Below are positions 13,024 through 24,414 of a stretch of DNA of 64,000 bases, piece after piece (position 1 is the first letter of the stretch; each line of letters opens with the position of its first letter). The notes below the pieces were generated by a model. It had not been told where the DNA came from. It made no database searches and saw only the letters and a program-made list of their open reading frames with translations. The translations under genes were made by a program, and so were the position numbers. The stretch comes from Albugo candida (Eukaryota; Oomycota; Peronosporomycetes; Albuginales; Albuginaceae), in NCBI GenBank assembly GCA_905220665.1, contig CAJNAR010000181.1, forward strand, positions 62,001 to 126,000, in the 5' to 3' direction.

Positions 13024-13440
13024 TTGTTCGAGATGACTCTATAATTCAATATCTATGTGAGTATTCGCGATATAAGTGATTGGCTGATGAGTTGAGTGGT
13101 ACTAGGTATTACAAGTGAGTGAACATTGATTTCCGTCTAACATCAATTTGAGTGAATTTTTTTAGCCAATAAATTAGAGGGTGAGTGAATACTATCAAGA
13201 GGGAGTGAATAAAAGAGCAAGTATTATTTAGAATTCCTTATTTAATCAAATACGAAACGCGTGTGCTCAACACAAAAATGTTATTATTCACTCACGCACT
13301 TCGATATACAAACGGCAAACTAGCCAAGTTTGACCTCCTCGCCTCCAAAGTGGCTTCGTCATCACATCTTTAACATGTTCCACTTTCAACACACCTCCAT
13401 CGGGGACTTCATCCATTCGTTATCTCGCTGGCATTATCGT
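13024..13440. other. Spacer, possible MULE right end
   Basis: It contains several GAGTGAAT-type repeats at about 13,110-13,205. Read inward on the minus strand (ATTCACTCACCCTC, then ACTCAAATTGATG), they resemble the sequence at about 10,970-11,010 (ATCACTCACCCATC, then ACTCAAATTCAACG). This could be a decayed terminal inverted repeat pair. No gene is seen. Confidence 0.35.
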
Positions 13441-16400
13441 TCAGCCCGACAAAACATTTAGCTCCTCCAGTCTAGAGTGCTGTAACCACTTTCTTCATGA
13501 GATCCGCAGGCATCCGACAGCTTTCCAGGTAGGGCATCAATAATCCATTCTGTGCGTGTGAGCTCACAAAATTTGATTCTCACATGTACATGCTTCGATT
13601 TGACAGTAGGCCCATCTCCTCCAAGCTGTTTAAGCGCTGCCTGATTGTCCGCATATAGTATCTTAGGTTTGTTGCATTTTACTCCAAATTCACGTAGTAA
13701 CTCACGTACTCCAAGCGCTTGAGCCAATACCACTGATGCTGCCGTAAACTCTGCCTCCATTGTCGATGATGAGACGCCTACTTTTTTTTATCCAGGTAAG
13801 TCACCGGCATTCCGCCCACAGTACTCCAGCCTGTATGTCCACACTGTTAGCAGAAAAATCAGCGTCGCTGTAACCTATGATGCTTATTATTTCCTGAGCA
13901 AGATTTTTCTGCCGCATTTGAAGACGTACTGTCTTATCTTATTGCAGATATCTGGCAATTTTCTGAGAGTTCTAGTCATTTTTTGATGGTGAGTGTGTGC
14001 GCCAAGAGACTCGATGCACCGCATACAGCATGTCAGGTCTGCGACAGCGTGTGGCAGCCAAAGTAAAATTCCCACCGAAGATTATAATTCTTAATCGTTA
14101 TTTTTCCAACTTCGCAAAAGCCCGGTAAGGGCTTTTCATCGATCTCGTCAACTTCATTTATTTATTTTTTTTTGATTTATATTTTTTACTATATAGTAAC
14201 GTCCAAAACCATTTGCTTCCTCACCGATTTGTGTACGAACACTGCGTGGATATTCCACTCTGTTGTCCTTCAACATTTCTTGGCTAATCACTTCTGTTTT
14301 TGGTTTATATCATACCCAGTATCTTCGGTATAAGTGATACGCCTCTCTAAGAACTTGTGCATCTTTCCAAGGGTTTTGAGTGAAAGGTGTTGTGATTGAT
14401 CAACGAAAATATCCACAGGATTTGCGGTTCGTCGCTGTCATCAGTAGATCGTCCAGATAGACACCAACCACAACAATACCTCTAAAAGTGTTCTCGGTAC
14501 ACTCACATATCTCTTAGGCACTGCAAAAATCCCAAACTTTTCAAATGCATGTGAAAATAATTCAATCCACAACCGCCTCGCTTCTTTCAATCCATACAAA
14601 GCCTTCTTTAGTTCCAACGTGAGATCACTCACACGAATTTTCTCCAAATTATCGGTCACATCCTTTTCAATATCCATTCTTTTTGAAAATCGCAAGTAAA
14701 TGCTCGAATCGATACTTCTCGGCTTCAACTTAGGCATTAGAAATATTGCCGTTTTTGACTGGCACACACCACTTTCGAGCAAGTGTCAATGATATCTTGA
14801 CGCTTGACATATTCATGGTCGCCGAAAATTAAATGTTGTAGTCCCAACCGAACACTTCCTCATTTCTACATGCCGCCAACCGGGCCTTAAATCGTTAAAA
14901 AACATTGTTCGCGTCGCTTTCTGTTTTGTAAACCCACTTTGCATGTAGGCTATCTGCACCGTCCGGTAAACGAACTACATTACATTACAGAAGCCCTTTT
15001 GTTCTAGTGCACTAACCTCTTCTCACATCGCCACATCACATTCCAGTGTTCCTTTTGAAGACTTCTCATCGCTTGACCAAACTTTTGCGGATCCGCATCC
15101 CGCACAAGATTGACAATACCTGCTACAATATCTCCACTCAAAACCTTCGTACTCTGCATATTTTTTTTAATTGGTTGTGAGCAGTTCAGCGTCTCTCTCT
15201 TTTCCAGCTCACTTCATTTTCCAAGGCGTTGGTTGTCTCACATTTCTCATTGTTTGCTTCGTTTTTCTTGGTTGCTTTGATGAATCCTTCTCTTCCTCGT
15301 CTCATAGTAGACCCTGATTTAGCTGCTTGCCCTGCTCATTACTGAAGGTCTCGATGTTTTCACATGTTGCGTAGTGATCACAACGCGTTCATTCGGCAAA
15401 TACAAGCGGTAACCCTTAGTCGTTTTTTTCAATGTCAAAGATTAAACCACGCTATCCTCGCTGCGTAAAAGTTTTCCTCCTTGGGTCGAAAAATAGGTGT
15501 GTTCGGGATCCAAAAATAACGATTTCGCCAAGTTTAGCTGTGACATTCGTCAGAATTGCATTGGTCAAACTCTGCCAGGGTTCGCCTTTGTGGGCGAGCG
15601 GTTTATAATTTATGCCGCATATTGAATTGCGTCTCCCCAGAAATATAACGGCGCCTAGCACCCATAAATCATGCACCTGGCCAATTCAAAATGGTCCGAT
15701 GCATTCCTCAAAATTTCCGTTGCTTGCCTGATTCCTTGTCTCATTCCTTTGCCTTCCCACACCGGTTTTCTTGCAAAACAAATCGATGTTCTCATATACT
15801 CTACCCAGATCGGTTCGCAAAACATGAATTTTAAATTTCTAGTCTCTTCTCGAAATAAACTAAAAAAATCTCAATTTTTTTCGCACCATCCTTTGTCTTG
15901 GCTAACTTGTAAAGAGTGGAGACGGTACACATTAGTAATAGTTCCATCATGTCAAGATTTCGTTTAATCTACAAAATTTACCATGTACCTATTTCCAAGA
16001 CATTTTCTCGGTGTAGTCGGACCCTTTAAGTCAGAGCAAAAAATCCACCGATGTGGTCAACTGGAGAGCGCTCACCCGAATCAATCTTGGCCTGATGATT
16101 TCTGCTCTGCTTTCCTTGAGAACAGGTCAGCCAATTTTCAAGAATATGATCCGTATCCGTAAGCATCATTTTAGATGTAGAGTTCTTGGCTAATCGTCCA
16201 ACAGCATCATAGTTAAGGTGGTTTTATCTTCTTTGGAACTTCATTAGTGTTCCGTTTTGAACTACACTCGTGGATTAATTTTATGTTCGCAACATCCATC
16301 AATGGCCGCCAAAATGACGTCACGAACATGGCAGACGTTTCGGTGAATTTTGGCCTTTACAACGCGTGCATATTTCATCTAATCGACATGATTAGTTACA

Positions 16401-17540
16401 GTTTTGCCATCATTGCTTACAAGGACACGATTTTCTGCTTGTTTCGTTAGTGAGTATCCTTTTTCGTCTAAAATTTCATACGATATAAGATTATGTGTAA
16501 GCCTTTGCATAGTAAACGTCCGTAAGATTCACGGTTAATTGTTCTTCCGAAGCCATAAAACTCAACTTTACAGATCCTCTTTTGCTGATCTTTGAAGGAT
16601 TTCCATCTGTCTGTACGCAAGTGCCTTCAGCAACTTCCAAGTCGTCTAGCCTGTTTCATATCTAGCCAGGTGACTACTAGAGCCACTGTCCAAAATTCCA
16701 TTTTGTTCATCACTGCCCAGTAGGTCCGGAATAGAAGAGGTGAGATCTTCTTCATCCTTTTCTCGCTGATGCGCTATTGGAAAGTTGGCCTGAAATGACC
16801 CACTTTTCCACAGATATGACATCGTCTCGTATCTTGAAACTAACGGTCTGAATTGTGCTAACAAGTTCCCTCCCAGTTCGTTCATATACTGCTGTTGACT
16901 CCCACGCTTGTGCAAAGTGTGTCAACTCTTCCGCATGTTGGAGGTGTACGTTGCGATCATCCCCTTTCACCACTAAAACGATTCGCATCCCTTGAGAAGA
17001 ACATTGAACGATATTGGTTTAAATGAGGTAGTCCAACCCACCATCCGATGCCTCAGGCACTGCGTTCAAGTACATTAGGTGGTCTATCCACGACCCTCTC
17101 GCATCTTCAGGGTGAGTAAACAACTCCATTGCTTGCGTGCCGGCGTAATTGTGGTTTTACGTGCTTATAGCATCCTTTCATGGCATATTGAAGTTTCAGT
17201 ACTTGGCTCCACCAAGATTTAATCTGTTCGTTGAAATATATTCCGGCTATACTTTCCAGGTGATGGCCAAATAAATCAGCCTTGACATCTTCAGGCCACG
17301 AAAAACGCCACGTAGATTGAGCGATAACGATTTGTCTCTCAAATCGTCTCCCTCATTCCAAGAATCCAGACCCCAAACCTTAATAAAACTCCTTAGGTCG
17401 AATGGTTTGATCTTTAACTCTTTCTGTCGCGCTTCAGGATATTTGAGTACAGCTTGAAATACCGTGCAAATTGCAGGTCCTTGCATAATCATACCTGCAC
17501 CACCATTGCCTTGGATCCCCTGGATGTCCGGCACTCCACC
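13440..17540 (-). mobile_element. Degenerate Ty1/copia retrotransposon (copia-3)
   Basis: On the minus strand the copia order is preserved. Gag lies at about 17,534-17,000 (YPEARQKELKIKPFD, related to the copia-1 gag segment [15 protein letters not shown]). A zinc-knuckle-like CHICGKVGHF lies at about 16,800, then protease (ILDSGSSSHLARYETG) at about 16,700. Integrase and linker remnants follow at about 16,100-15,450. Reverse transcriptase fragments lie at about 15,000-14,440 (LELKKALYGLKEARRLW). RNase H lies at 13,760-13,458 (MEAEFTAASVVLAQALGV, then LYADNQAALKQLGG). Multiple stops interrupt it. LTR boundaries are not clear. Confidence 0.88.
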
Positions 17541-17544
17541 ATCA

Positions 17545-18730
17545 CCACCGACCTAGTAGTCGCGCACGCCGTATCCAGGCTGATGCTCGTCAATAAACTA
17601 TGTAGGTACATAGCAATGTACTCTTTTCTCCACATTCCTTTCAGGAATGTCTATTGGGATTCCCAGATGCATCCGCGTACCACTGCCCAGTACCGACTAA
17701 ACAAGTTTAGATTCCTTTCCGGGCTCATGGATTGATCTATTGAGATCCTCCTGGCCTTCCCGTTCATTTCCACATCCCTTCGAAGATCAGTCTTTGACTC
17801 TTCCAGACGATCTGAATGACCAACTAATCCATGCATGAGCTGCAACGATTCACCTTTGTCTTCTATATCATCTCTATTTCAATCCTAATCTTCTTAGTTG
17901 TCTACGCCAGCCCATTATCATGCTTTTCGCTTTTACTTCATACTACCCTGGCTCTCTCGTGGCCAGGAGTTGTCATAGGTAATGAGGCATTATTCTCGTC
18001 AACCAATTACCCATGTACAATTTCGTTCATTGAAACCATAACCTGTCAAACCCCGGTACTGTTACGGCAGACCCGACACGGGGGAAGCAGACCAGAACAC
18101 GGGCTTTACTTTCAAAAGAGAAAAGTGGTATATTGAGCTATTCTTTTTTCTCAGCTAAATACGGAACGCTGCCCTCCACGCAACAATATTATGTAGTCTA
18201 CGCACTTATAAAGACATGGAGCTGGAAAGTGATCAAAATTATAATCTATAATTTCGGCGTCAATGACAACCCCCAGAATGACTTTGAGCTCGCACGTCCG
18301 GGAAGTTGTGCTTTCTTTTTCCGAGCTAGCCGAGCAATATCCTGAGAGTGAGGTACTCAAGCTATACTAAGATCAAAGTCACTGCAAAATTTCGCTGTTT
18401 AGCGGGAAAGCGTTTGTGACTTTGGAAATGTCGGGTCGATATGAGCAATTGTGAGAGCTATAGCACATAATATGAATTATGAAAGTGAATCCAATGTATG
18501 ATACCAGCAGTCAAGAAAGCATTCGATTCTACGAATAATTAGCTTGTATGAACCTACATACCTATCTATTGAATGGATGGGAAGGAATTAAAAGCTGATA
18601 GAGATAGAGCGTCAGTAAGAAAGCCATGAGCTCCAACAAAGTGTACAATGAAAGCAACTGTAAATGCAAATGCATCGCTTCTACAATAGTGTGAAGCACA
18701 TTATTTTGATCGGAAGGGTTTTGAGCATCT
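17545..18730. other. Copia leader and upstream region of NDUFS6
   Basis: The left part should hold the 5' leader or LTR of copia-3, although I could not match it to a partner LTR. The right part (about 18,360-18,730) is the likely promoter region of NDUFS6. No gene is recognised. Confidence 0.4.
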
Positions 18731-18732
18731 CC

Positions 18733-19163
18733 ATGTATCGCTCATTGCCGACTCGATGCCGCCAACTGGCAAAACACAGCGTGGCATTACATGTGCCGAG
18801 TTATAATGCTCTCAGAGCTACAATTTCTTCTGGCTGTGAAAGATCTTTTGCAACAATATATGACGCTAAGCCGCGGAAAGAAGTAACGTAGAATCTAGCT
18901 TCGACTGGTTTGGTACAACGCTGTTAATGACTCTATTTATGTAGGATACCGTGCGCCATCGAAGTGATGCTGAGGTTCGTATAGCAAAACTACCGATAGT
19001 AGAGGTTGAAGGAAGCTTTGCGGTTTGTGATGGTGGTGGAGGTGCACTGGGTCATCCTTTGGAATACATCCAGCTTGATACTGTTGAGCGATATGAGCCT
19101 CAAACATGCAAATACTGCGGGATCCGTTACAAAATGAAGGAGGGATATCATCCTAGACATTAA
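18733..19163 (+). CDS. NDUFS6: NADH dehydrogenase iron-sulfur protein 6 (complex I)
   Basis: This is the zinc-binding 13-kDa subunit of mitochondrial NADH:ubiquinone oxidoreductase, peripheral-arm assembly. There are two exons, 18,733-18,882 and 18,945-19,163, split by a 62-bp GT-AG intron in phase 0; the product is 122 residues. An in-frame ATG also exists at 18,664. I prefer 18,733 because it begins with a basic, Ser-rich, acid-free stretch (MYRSLPTRCRQLAKHSVAL) typical of a mitochondrial presequence. Exon 2 carries the zf-CHCC domain. The zinc ligands are visible in FAVCDGG, GHPLEYIQL and QTCKYCGIRY. The gene lies convergent to the OTU gene. The identification is firm; the start is inferred. 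Confidence 0.93.
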
Positions 19164-19551
19164 GCTTGTTTGATTGAGGTATAAAACAAAGTGGTTAACA
19201 ATGACTTGCACTTTTGAATCTTTACTTTTGTTATCATGGCCATTCAAATGAGAGCAAAAGTAACAACAACACCATACAAGTGGACTTGACGATATAATGA
19301 AGTCAGGCAGATGTGTAGACAAAGAATTTCTACAGAAGATGAGATAACACAATGTCCTAAGTGCTGAGAGACTCGAAGAAGCATTCAAACTGATAGATTG
19401 CTGGTGGAGAGCATTCAAAGCCGTTTATGTACTCACGACTCAATCTCCGGATAGTATCGAGTTAGAATCTGTCAATCAAGCGTGTAGTATTTCAAATAGG
19501 CACTTAGTTGAGAACTTGTGGTCGTGACTACCCGTCATTTTATCAGTCTCA

Positions 19552-20795
19552 TTAGGGGCATCTCTCTCGTATGAGTTCCTTCTTCTTTTGACGCAACTCT
19601 TTTCGACTAGTTGCGATTGTTGGCGGCAATATATCCCGAAACCGCACCGTTTTACGCAATGAAGACGTAATTTGGTCGACATCTTGGTCACCAGACTTGA
19701 TCGGCATGACGGAGATGACTGATGGTGAAGTCTTGTGTGCTTTCGCAGTCTCAATTCGGTCTTTTTGCCTCTTTCTCCATCTCTGAAATAAAAGACGTCA
19801 CTGCAGATTCAGGTAGTAAATGGTAAAGTGACCGTTACCGCTTCAAAATCTTCAGTCCGAAATCCATCAAGTGACAAATTAATCCGTTTCGGTGGTGAGC
19901 TTGTCTCGATGTCGCCTAACGCACGAATACTATCGTAATGCTCGCTGTCGCTAAAATAAAGATGAACAAGTCGTTGCGGCCGTCCATCATACTCAATTAA
20001 CATGGGAACGCTAGCGCTCTGATCAATGCAGAACGCTTTAGCACACTCCGAACCTCACCCCATCTTCGCACCTGATGAATGAGGATATCGGCATCAAAAT
20101 ATTGAGACGCCGCAAAAATTTCCTGATTGCCTCCCCAAACTCCATCTTGACGCATTCTTTCGACATACTGTCCCAAATAATCAGATAGCTCATATGAAAG
20201 CATTGAAAGAAGTAAGTACATGATCGAAGGACTCCGTGGCTTCGAGAAAAGGCTCGAACAAGCATCTCTTTTCTATGATGTAATCCATGACTCGCTAGGG
20301 GTAGCAATACGTGTCATGTTTCCGCCGGTGTATGTCCAAAGCAGAGTTACCCTCCGAATAAGCTGATGAAGATGCTGCCCTCCATACAGTTGGTCACTGA
20401 GAGCGCTACGCTAAATGTGGAACGATTGTAAAAACCATTAAGATGAGTCGAGTTCGTCAGGCTTCCAAGAAAGTACAATCAGACCGAAAGAGGCAGTTTC
20501 CGTCAGCTTCGATATCCTGACACATACAAGGATGAAGGATGAATAATGACCAAGGATCTCATCCATGAAATGAACTATCGACGTACTACTAAATAACATC
20601 CAATACAATCCAGGTATTCTTTGATTGCTTTGTCTGTGCTATTTGAGAACTTGACTTGATTCGCTGCTTTATTCTTGTGTGTGGCGAAACGTTTTTTTTC
20701 TTTCTGTTCAGAAGATAAAGATAATCAGATGTTATTAGCTGATCGCACGAGTTCAGACAAATATATGATGCCTTTTTGTCACCCTTTTTTGCCAT
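19552..20795 (-). CDS. OTU-domain deubiquitinase (OTUD3-like)
   Basis: This is a cysteine protease expected to remove ubiquitin. Minus-strand exons: 20,772-20,795 (tentative), 20,590-20,703, 20,485-20,516, 20,351-20,405, 20,220-20,294, 20,072-20,167, 19,839-20,018 and 19,552-19,782, giving about 268 residues. The tiny 32-bp exon encodes the catalytic ADGNCLF (Cys about 54). Further motifs are ALSDQLYGGQHLHQLIRR, FEPFLEATESFDH, YVERMRQDGVWGGNQE and the His-bearing SDSEHYDSIR (His about 159). All OTU core blocks join in frame through introns of 52-79 bp. The N-terminus is basic. The first intron would need a GC-AG donor and is uncertain. The C-terminal exon is Arg/Lys-rich and low in complexity. 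A decayed copy lies at about 48,060-48,990. Confidence 0.87.
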
Positions 20796-21364
20796 TCTTC
20801 AGGAGGCTTCTATTCAAATGATATAGCCAACAACGTATCATCCTCCTCGCGAGGTACACAGATGGCAAAAAAGGCTTCAACAGCATGTGAAGTAAAATGT
20901 AACCATTAAGTCAATTCCTCAACATGGGGCGTCTAACGCATGCGGGTCCTACACAGTACTTTTACATGTGGCATCAATTTGTGCACGCCATTCCAATTTA
21001 GGCACTTCTACGTATGCCCTCTCATCACTCATATGTTTGGTGAGACTGGTCCGAGACTCATCCGCAGCGATCGTTGGCTTTTTGACTGCCGAAATTGAAC
21101 GTTCGTATGTAAATATCAGGCAACGCACGAGTGTATGTGTCATTATGCTTCAGAAAAACGAAACGCACGGGCGAGAAGGAGAATTCAAGCGGGATGATCC
21201 TTGTCTCTCGCCTTTATTCATAAAGTCGCACAATATACGGGGTACAATATGGAGTGACGTGGCAATACAATGATAGATGAACTTGTGAGATCTTCTTTTT
21301 GGGACCAAGTCTAAGTCGATCATAATACAATTCGCGGCCTTCAGACCATCTCAAAGCATTCAAT
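20796..21364. other. Divergent intergenic region, OTU / polygalacturonase 1
   Basis: This is shared upstream DNA of two divergently oriented genes. The first part aligns by eye to about 48,985-49,060 in the second block. Open frames here show no recognisable domain. Confidence 0.5.
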
Positions 21365-22538
21365 ATGTTGTCGAAACATCACGCATTATATATGTTTGTA
21401 CTGTTAAAGTGCACACTCGCACAAACTTCAGGCGATTGCGCTATTCGTGGTGCCTATGAAGCCGTAACAACGAGAGAGAAAATCAAAAAATGCACCACTT
21501 TGACATTCGGGAATTTGACGGTACCTGGCGGGGTGCAACTTGATTTGAGCAACCTCCCAGGAGGCATGACACTTGAATTCACTGGAAAGATTGTTTTCGA
21601 ATGCAAGGTGTGAAATAAGCAAGAATGCAACCATATCATCAGTAACTAATCGTGGCTGTTCACTTGCATAGGAACAAGATAAGAACTATCTAGTGTTGAT
21701 TTCCGGAAAAAATGTGCATATCACCGGTACGGGTGATAATTCGTTTGATGGGAACGGAGCATGTTACTGGGAAAAGAAGAAAGCAGGTGGCAAAAAAAAA
21801 CCTAAATTTTTCCTACTTCACTTAGTCGACTCCCACGTCGAAAACCTCACCGTTTTGAATGCGCCTATCCATGTCTTTATGATATCCAATTGTCAGAACA
21901 CGCTATTTAACAATATCAAGATCGATAATCGAGCTGGAGACGGGCTTGCCAGCAATACGGATGGATTTCATGTGACAGAGTCGACAGACATTGTGATCAG
22001 AGACTGCTTCGTATACAATCAAGATGATTGTTTCACGGCAACATCTGGAAAGAACATAACGTTCACAGAATCAACTTGTGAAAAAGGAAACGGTGTATCT
22101 CTCGGATCGATCGGTAACAAGGCTACAAATGACGTCAGCGACGTATCATTGTCCAACATCACTATCAAAAATAGCTTGAATGGGTTTCGTATCAAGACTG
22201 TACTAAACGCAGTCGGAAGTGTGTCCAACGTCAAGGTGAGCGACCTTATTCTGATGAATATAACAGATTTTGGCATCGTGGTTCGTCAAGACTACTTGGA
22301 TGCAAAAGGCAATGTGCCAAAAAGGATTCCAACTAATGGAGTTACCATCACGAATTTGACCATAACCAACATTTATGGGACAGTGTCACCAACAGGACAG
22401 CGTACCCTCGAATACTGCGGCACAACCTCGTGTTCCCGTTGGAATTGGAGCAATATACATATTCAGGGTGGTTCGGAGGAAGGACTAGCCAAATGTCTGA
22501 ATCCGCCAAAAGAATCGTCCGGCGTGAAGTGTATATGA
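21365..22538 (+). CDS. Secreted polygalacturonase-like protein, GH28 (copy 1)
   Basis: GH28 enzymes hydrolyse alpha-1,4-galacturonan of plant cell walls outside the cell. Exons 21,365-21,607 and 21,672-22,538 are joined over a 64-bp GT-AG intron in phase 0, giving 369 residues. The N-terminus (MLSKHHALYMFVLLKCTLA) is a signal peptide. Family motifs are NTD at about 176-178, QDD at 198-200 and RIK at 254-256. Motif III, normally GHG, is GNG at 220-222 (KGNGVSLGSIG), so the active-site His is replaced by Asn. C-terminal Cys residues fit the usual disulfide pairs. The length is normal for the family. Unspliced, a TGA would end it at 81 residues. It is paralogous to 49,574-50,695, which lacks the intron. 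Catalytic activity is doubtful. Confidence 0.92.
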
Positions 22539-23279
22539 ATACGTGTAGTTCTGTGTTTGTTCTGTAAATCCAAATTAAAAGATCGTAGATGCACTCCACG
22601 AGTAATCTCCCGAGAAATAAATGCATTTTGAGTAGCTCGACGTCGACTGGGAGAAGACAGTTTTCTAGTTGATTTTCAAGTGCATCTTCATAAGTAGTCG
22701 ATAAGCCAAGATCATTCCTTGCAAACAACGTCTCCACAGTAGCAAAGCTATCAGTACTTATCTCGAGTCAGGCAGCTAGTCTACTAGTTTTGAGCTTTTC
22801 TGTCCGACTCTTCTTCGGTTTTGATTCTTGAGGTATATAAGAACTGGAGTAATCGCTAGATTCTTCATACGCCCCAGATATCATTTGTAGCGACCAGATC
22901 GCAGCGCTAGTATAAGCTTTCGAAGTCTATATTTTGTTCTGACTTGGTTGCCCGTCTTCTGACCCGCCTTAGAGCTAGCTGCGACTAAACATCCATTAGC
23001 TACAAATGTCTTGCTATTAGAAATCTGAAAATCAATTTGGAATGACTGCCCATTTATAATGTATCGAACATAGACGCACAAACTACATAGCTATTGATCT
23101 ATCATGTGTTGTCGTGATTCAGATACAAATATTCTGCAGCTTTTCTGACGGCAATTGATTTGAAGGATCCAGATAGGAATACAACCAGAATTATCTTGAA
23201 CTTTCTTCGAATCACGCTGACAATTTTTCGCATAGAAAAGGACTCGAAAGCGCACATCCAATTTCAACGAGTACGATAA
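22539..23279. other. Intergenic, polygalacturonase 1 to secreted protein 1
   Basis: No gene is recognised. From about 22,985 on, the sequence aligns closely with about 51,050-51,348 of the second block. Before that, similarity is patchier. The 3' part is the promoter region of the secreted protein. Confidence 0.55.
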
Positions 23280-23295
23280 ACTCATTTTACAATTT
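23280..23295 (+). promoter_or_regulatory. Oomycete core promoter (Inr + FPR)
   Basis: ACTCATTTTACAATTT matches the oomycete consensus GCTCATTYYNCAWTTT at 15 of 16 positions and lies 15 bp before the ATG of the secreted protein gene. It is unchanged in the second copy at 51,349-51,364. Transcription probably begins inside it, giving a very short leader. Confidence 0.82.
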
Positions 23296-23310
23296 GATTG
23301 AATCTCCACA

Positions 23311-23772
23311 ATGCAAATCATCACCATCTCGATCGTCTCTGCACTCTACGTATCCATTGCAGTACAATGCGAAGAAGAAACTCATCGTACAGCTGCAGGA
23401 CTACGCGGTGGAATAAACGACATTCTTGGACACTCTACAGCGGTCATAAACAAAAACAATGCCGTGGTCGGTAACAATATTGGTGTCGTACGAAGCAATA
23501 TCTTAGCTACTCAGAACGACAAGTTTCATTTTGAACAAAGCATTGAAGACGTGATTGCGAATAATCCTAATCAAGACACTGCCACCATTTCAAAAAATAT
23601 CATCCGCGCCGTGTCACAAAAAAGTCCCAATACGTTGACGTTGTCCCGTGCACAAGCCGTTGTCGATGCCGCTCGAGGGGACCGGAGTATGCTTCGCGAT
23701 CGGATCATGGATCTGATGACCGCAGTGATTACAGAAGAAGGAGTTGACAATAAAGAAGACGTTCGGGCTTAG
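23311..23772 (+). CDS. Small secreted protein, candidate effector (copy 1)
   Basis: A 153-residue protein with a clear signal peptide (MQIITISIVSALYVSIAV, cleavage probably before or after QC at 19-20). The mature part is polar and Asn/Asp-rich, with HRTAAGLRGG just after cleavage and predicted amphipathic helices over about 75-145. It has a single Cys at the signal peptide end and no RXLR, CHXC or LFLAK motif that I can see, and I recognise no family. It differs from the copy at 51,380 at only four residues (one Ile/Val mid-protein, three in the acidic C-terminal tail). An oomycete core promoter sits immediately upstream. Secretion plus duplication in a plant-cell-wall-enzyme neighbourhood suggests a role at the host interface; that is inference. 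Confidence 0.8.
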   Translation: MQIITISIVSALYVSIAVQCEEETHRTAAGLRGGINDILGHSTAVINKNNAVVGNNIGVVRSNILATQNDKFHFEQSIEDVIANNPNQDTATISKNIIRAVSQKSPNTLTLSRAQAVVDAARGDRSMLRDRIMDLMTAVITEEGVDNKEDVRA

Positions 23773-24414
23773 CAAGAAAGTATAAGGGTGTTTAGCATCG
23801 GCTTGTGAGCGTTTATTTGCGTGTTATCAGGATTTGATTCTCGAGAATGAGATATAAATCTACTCATAAAATGTTTCGTAGTATGTTTCCTCTCTTCATA
23901 ATTCTAATCCTGCTAATCCTTTGCCAGTGAAGTTGCCTTGCAAGTCAAAAACTTTGTTTATTGTCTGTGGTGAGGGCGGCCTGCATTACCCTCGAGTTTC
24001 ACGCGGCCGAAAAGAGATGGATTGTGACTTCAAACTTCAGTCACAGACAGTCGCTCACATACTCTGAAGAATATTACCCTCTCGTCCAGCCTTAGCAGCG
24101 TCGGCGCCGGATGCATGAAGGTCTATATATTTGATAGGCGTTTGGTTTAGGTGACCCAGGTTTGGATTTACAGCCTAATGTATGGACCAAATTGCCCAGG
24201 ACGCCGATAACTGTGCATATCTTTCCAAAAAATAGAAGAAGCAGATATCTCTCGACCCTGCTGACTCGCAGTCGCCTCTCACGGAATCCGACGCGACTCA
24301 TATCCGCTCTTCTCTTATTGCGACAGTTCCAATAGGAGAACGAAAAATACATATCAACGCAAAAGAAGAGAAACTTGTGTTTAAAAGCATGCTGCATTCG
24401 ATGTGACACTCAAT
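23773..24414. other. Intergenic between convergent secreted protein 1 and IFT46 copy
   Basis: It contains the 3' regions of two convergent genes. A 105-codon minus-strand open frame (24,092-24,409) begins just past the IFT46 stop and is also open in the second copy (52,146-52,463). It has no recognised domain and is probably 3' UTR. Confidence 0.5.

Noticed and set aside
20038..20307. Minus-strand 89-codon frame in the OTU region
   Set aside because: It runs through two introns in the wrong frame; the spliced OTU reading restores all family motifs.
23311..23772. RXLR effector call for the small secreted protein
   Set aside because: The nearest string, HRTAAGLRGG, is not RXLR and there is no dEER-like follow-up at the expected distance. 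Only a general candidate-effector label is justified.
24092..24409. A separate gene after the IFT46 copy
   Set aside because: No family, no own promoter signal, and its position directly past the IFT46 stop fits a 3' UTR. It is listed only as an observation.
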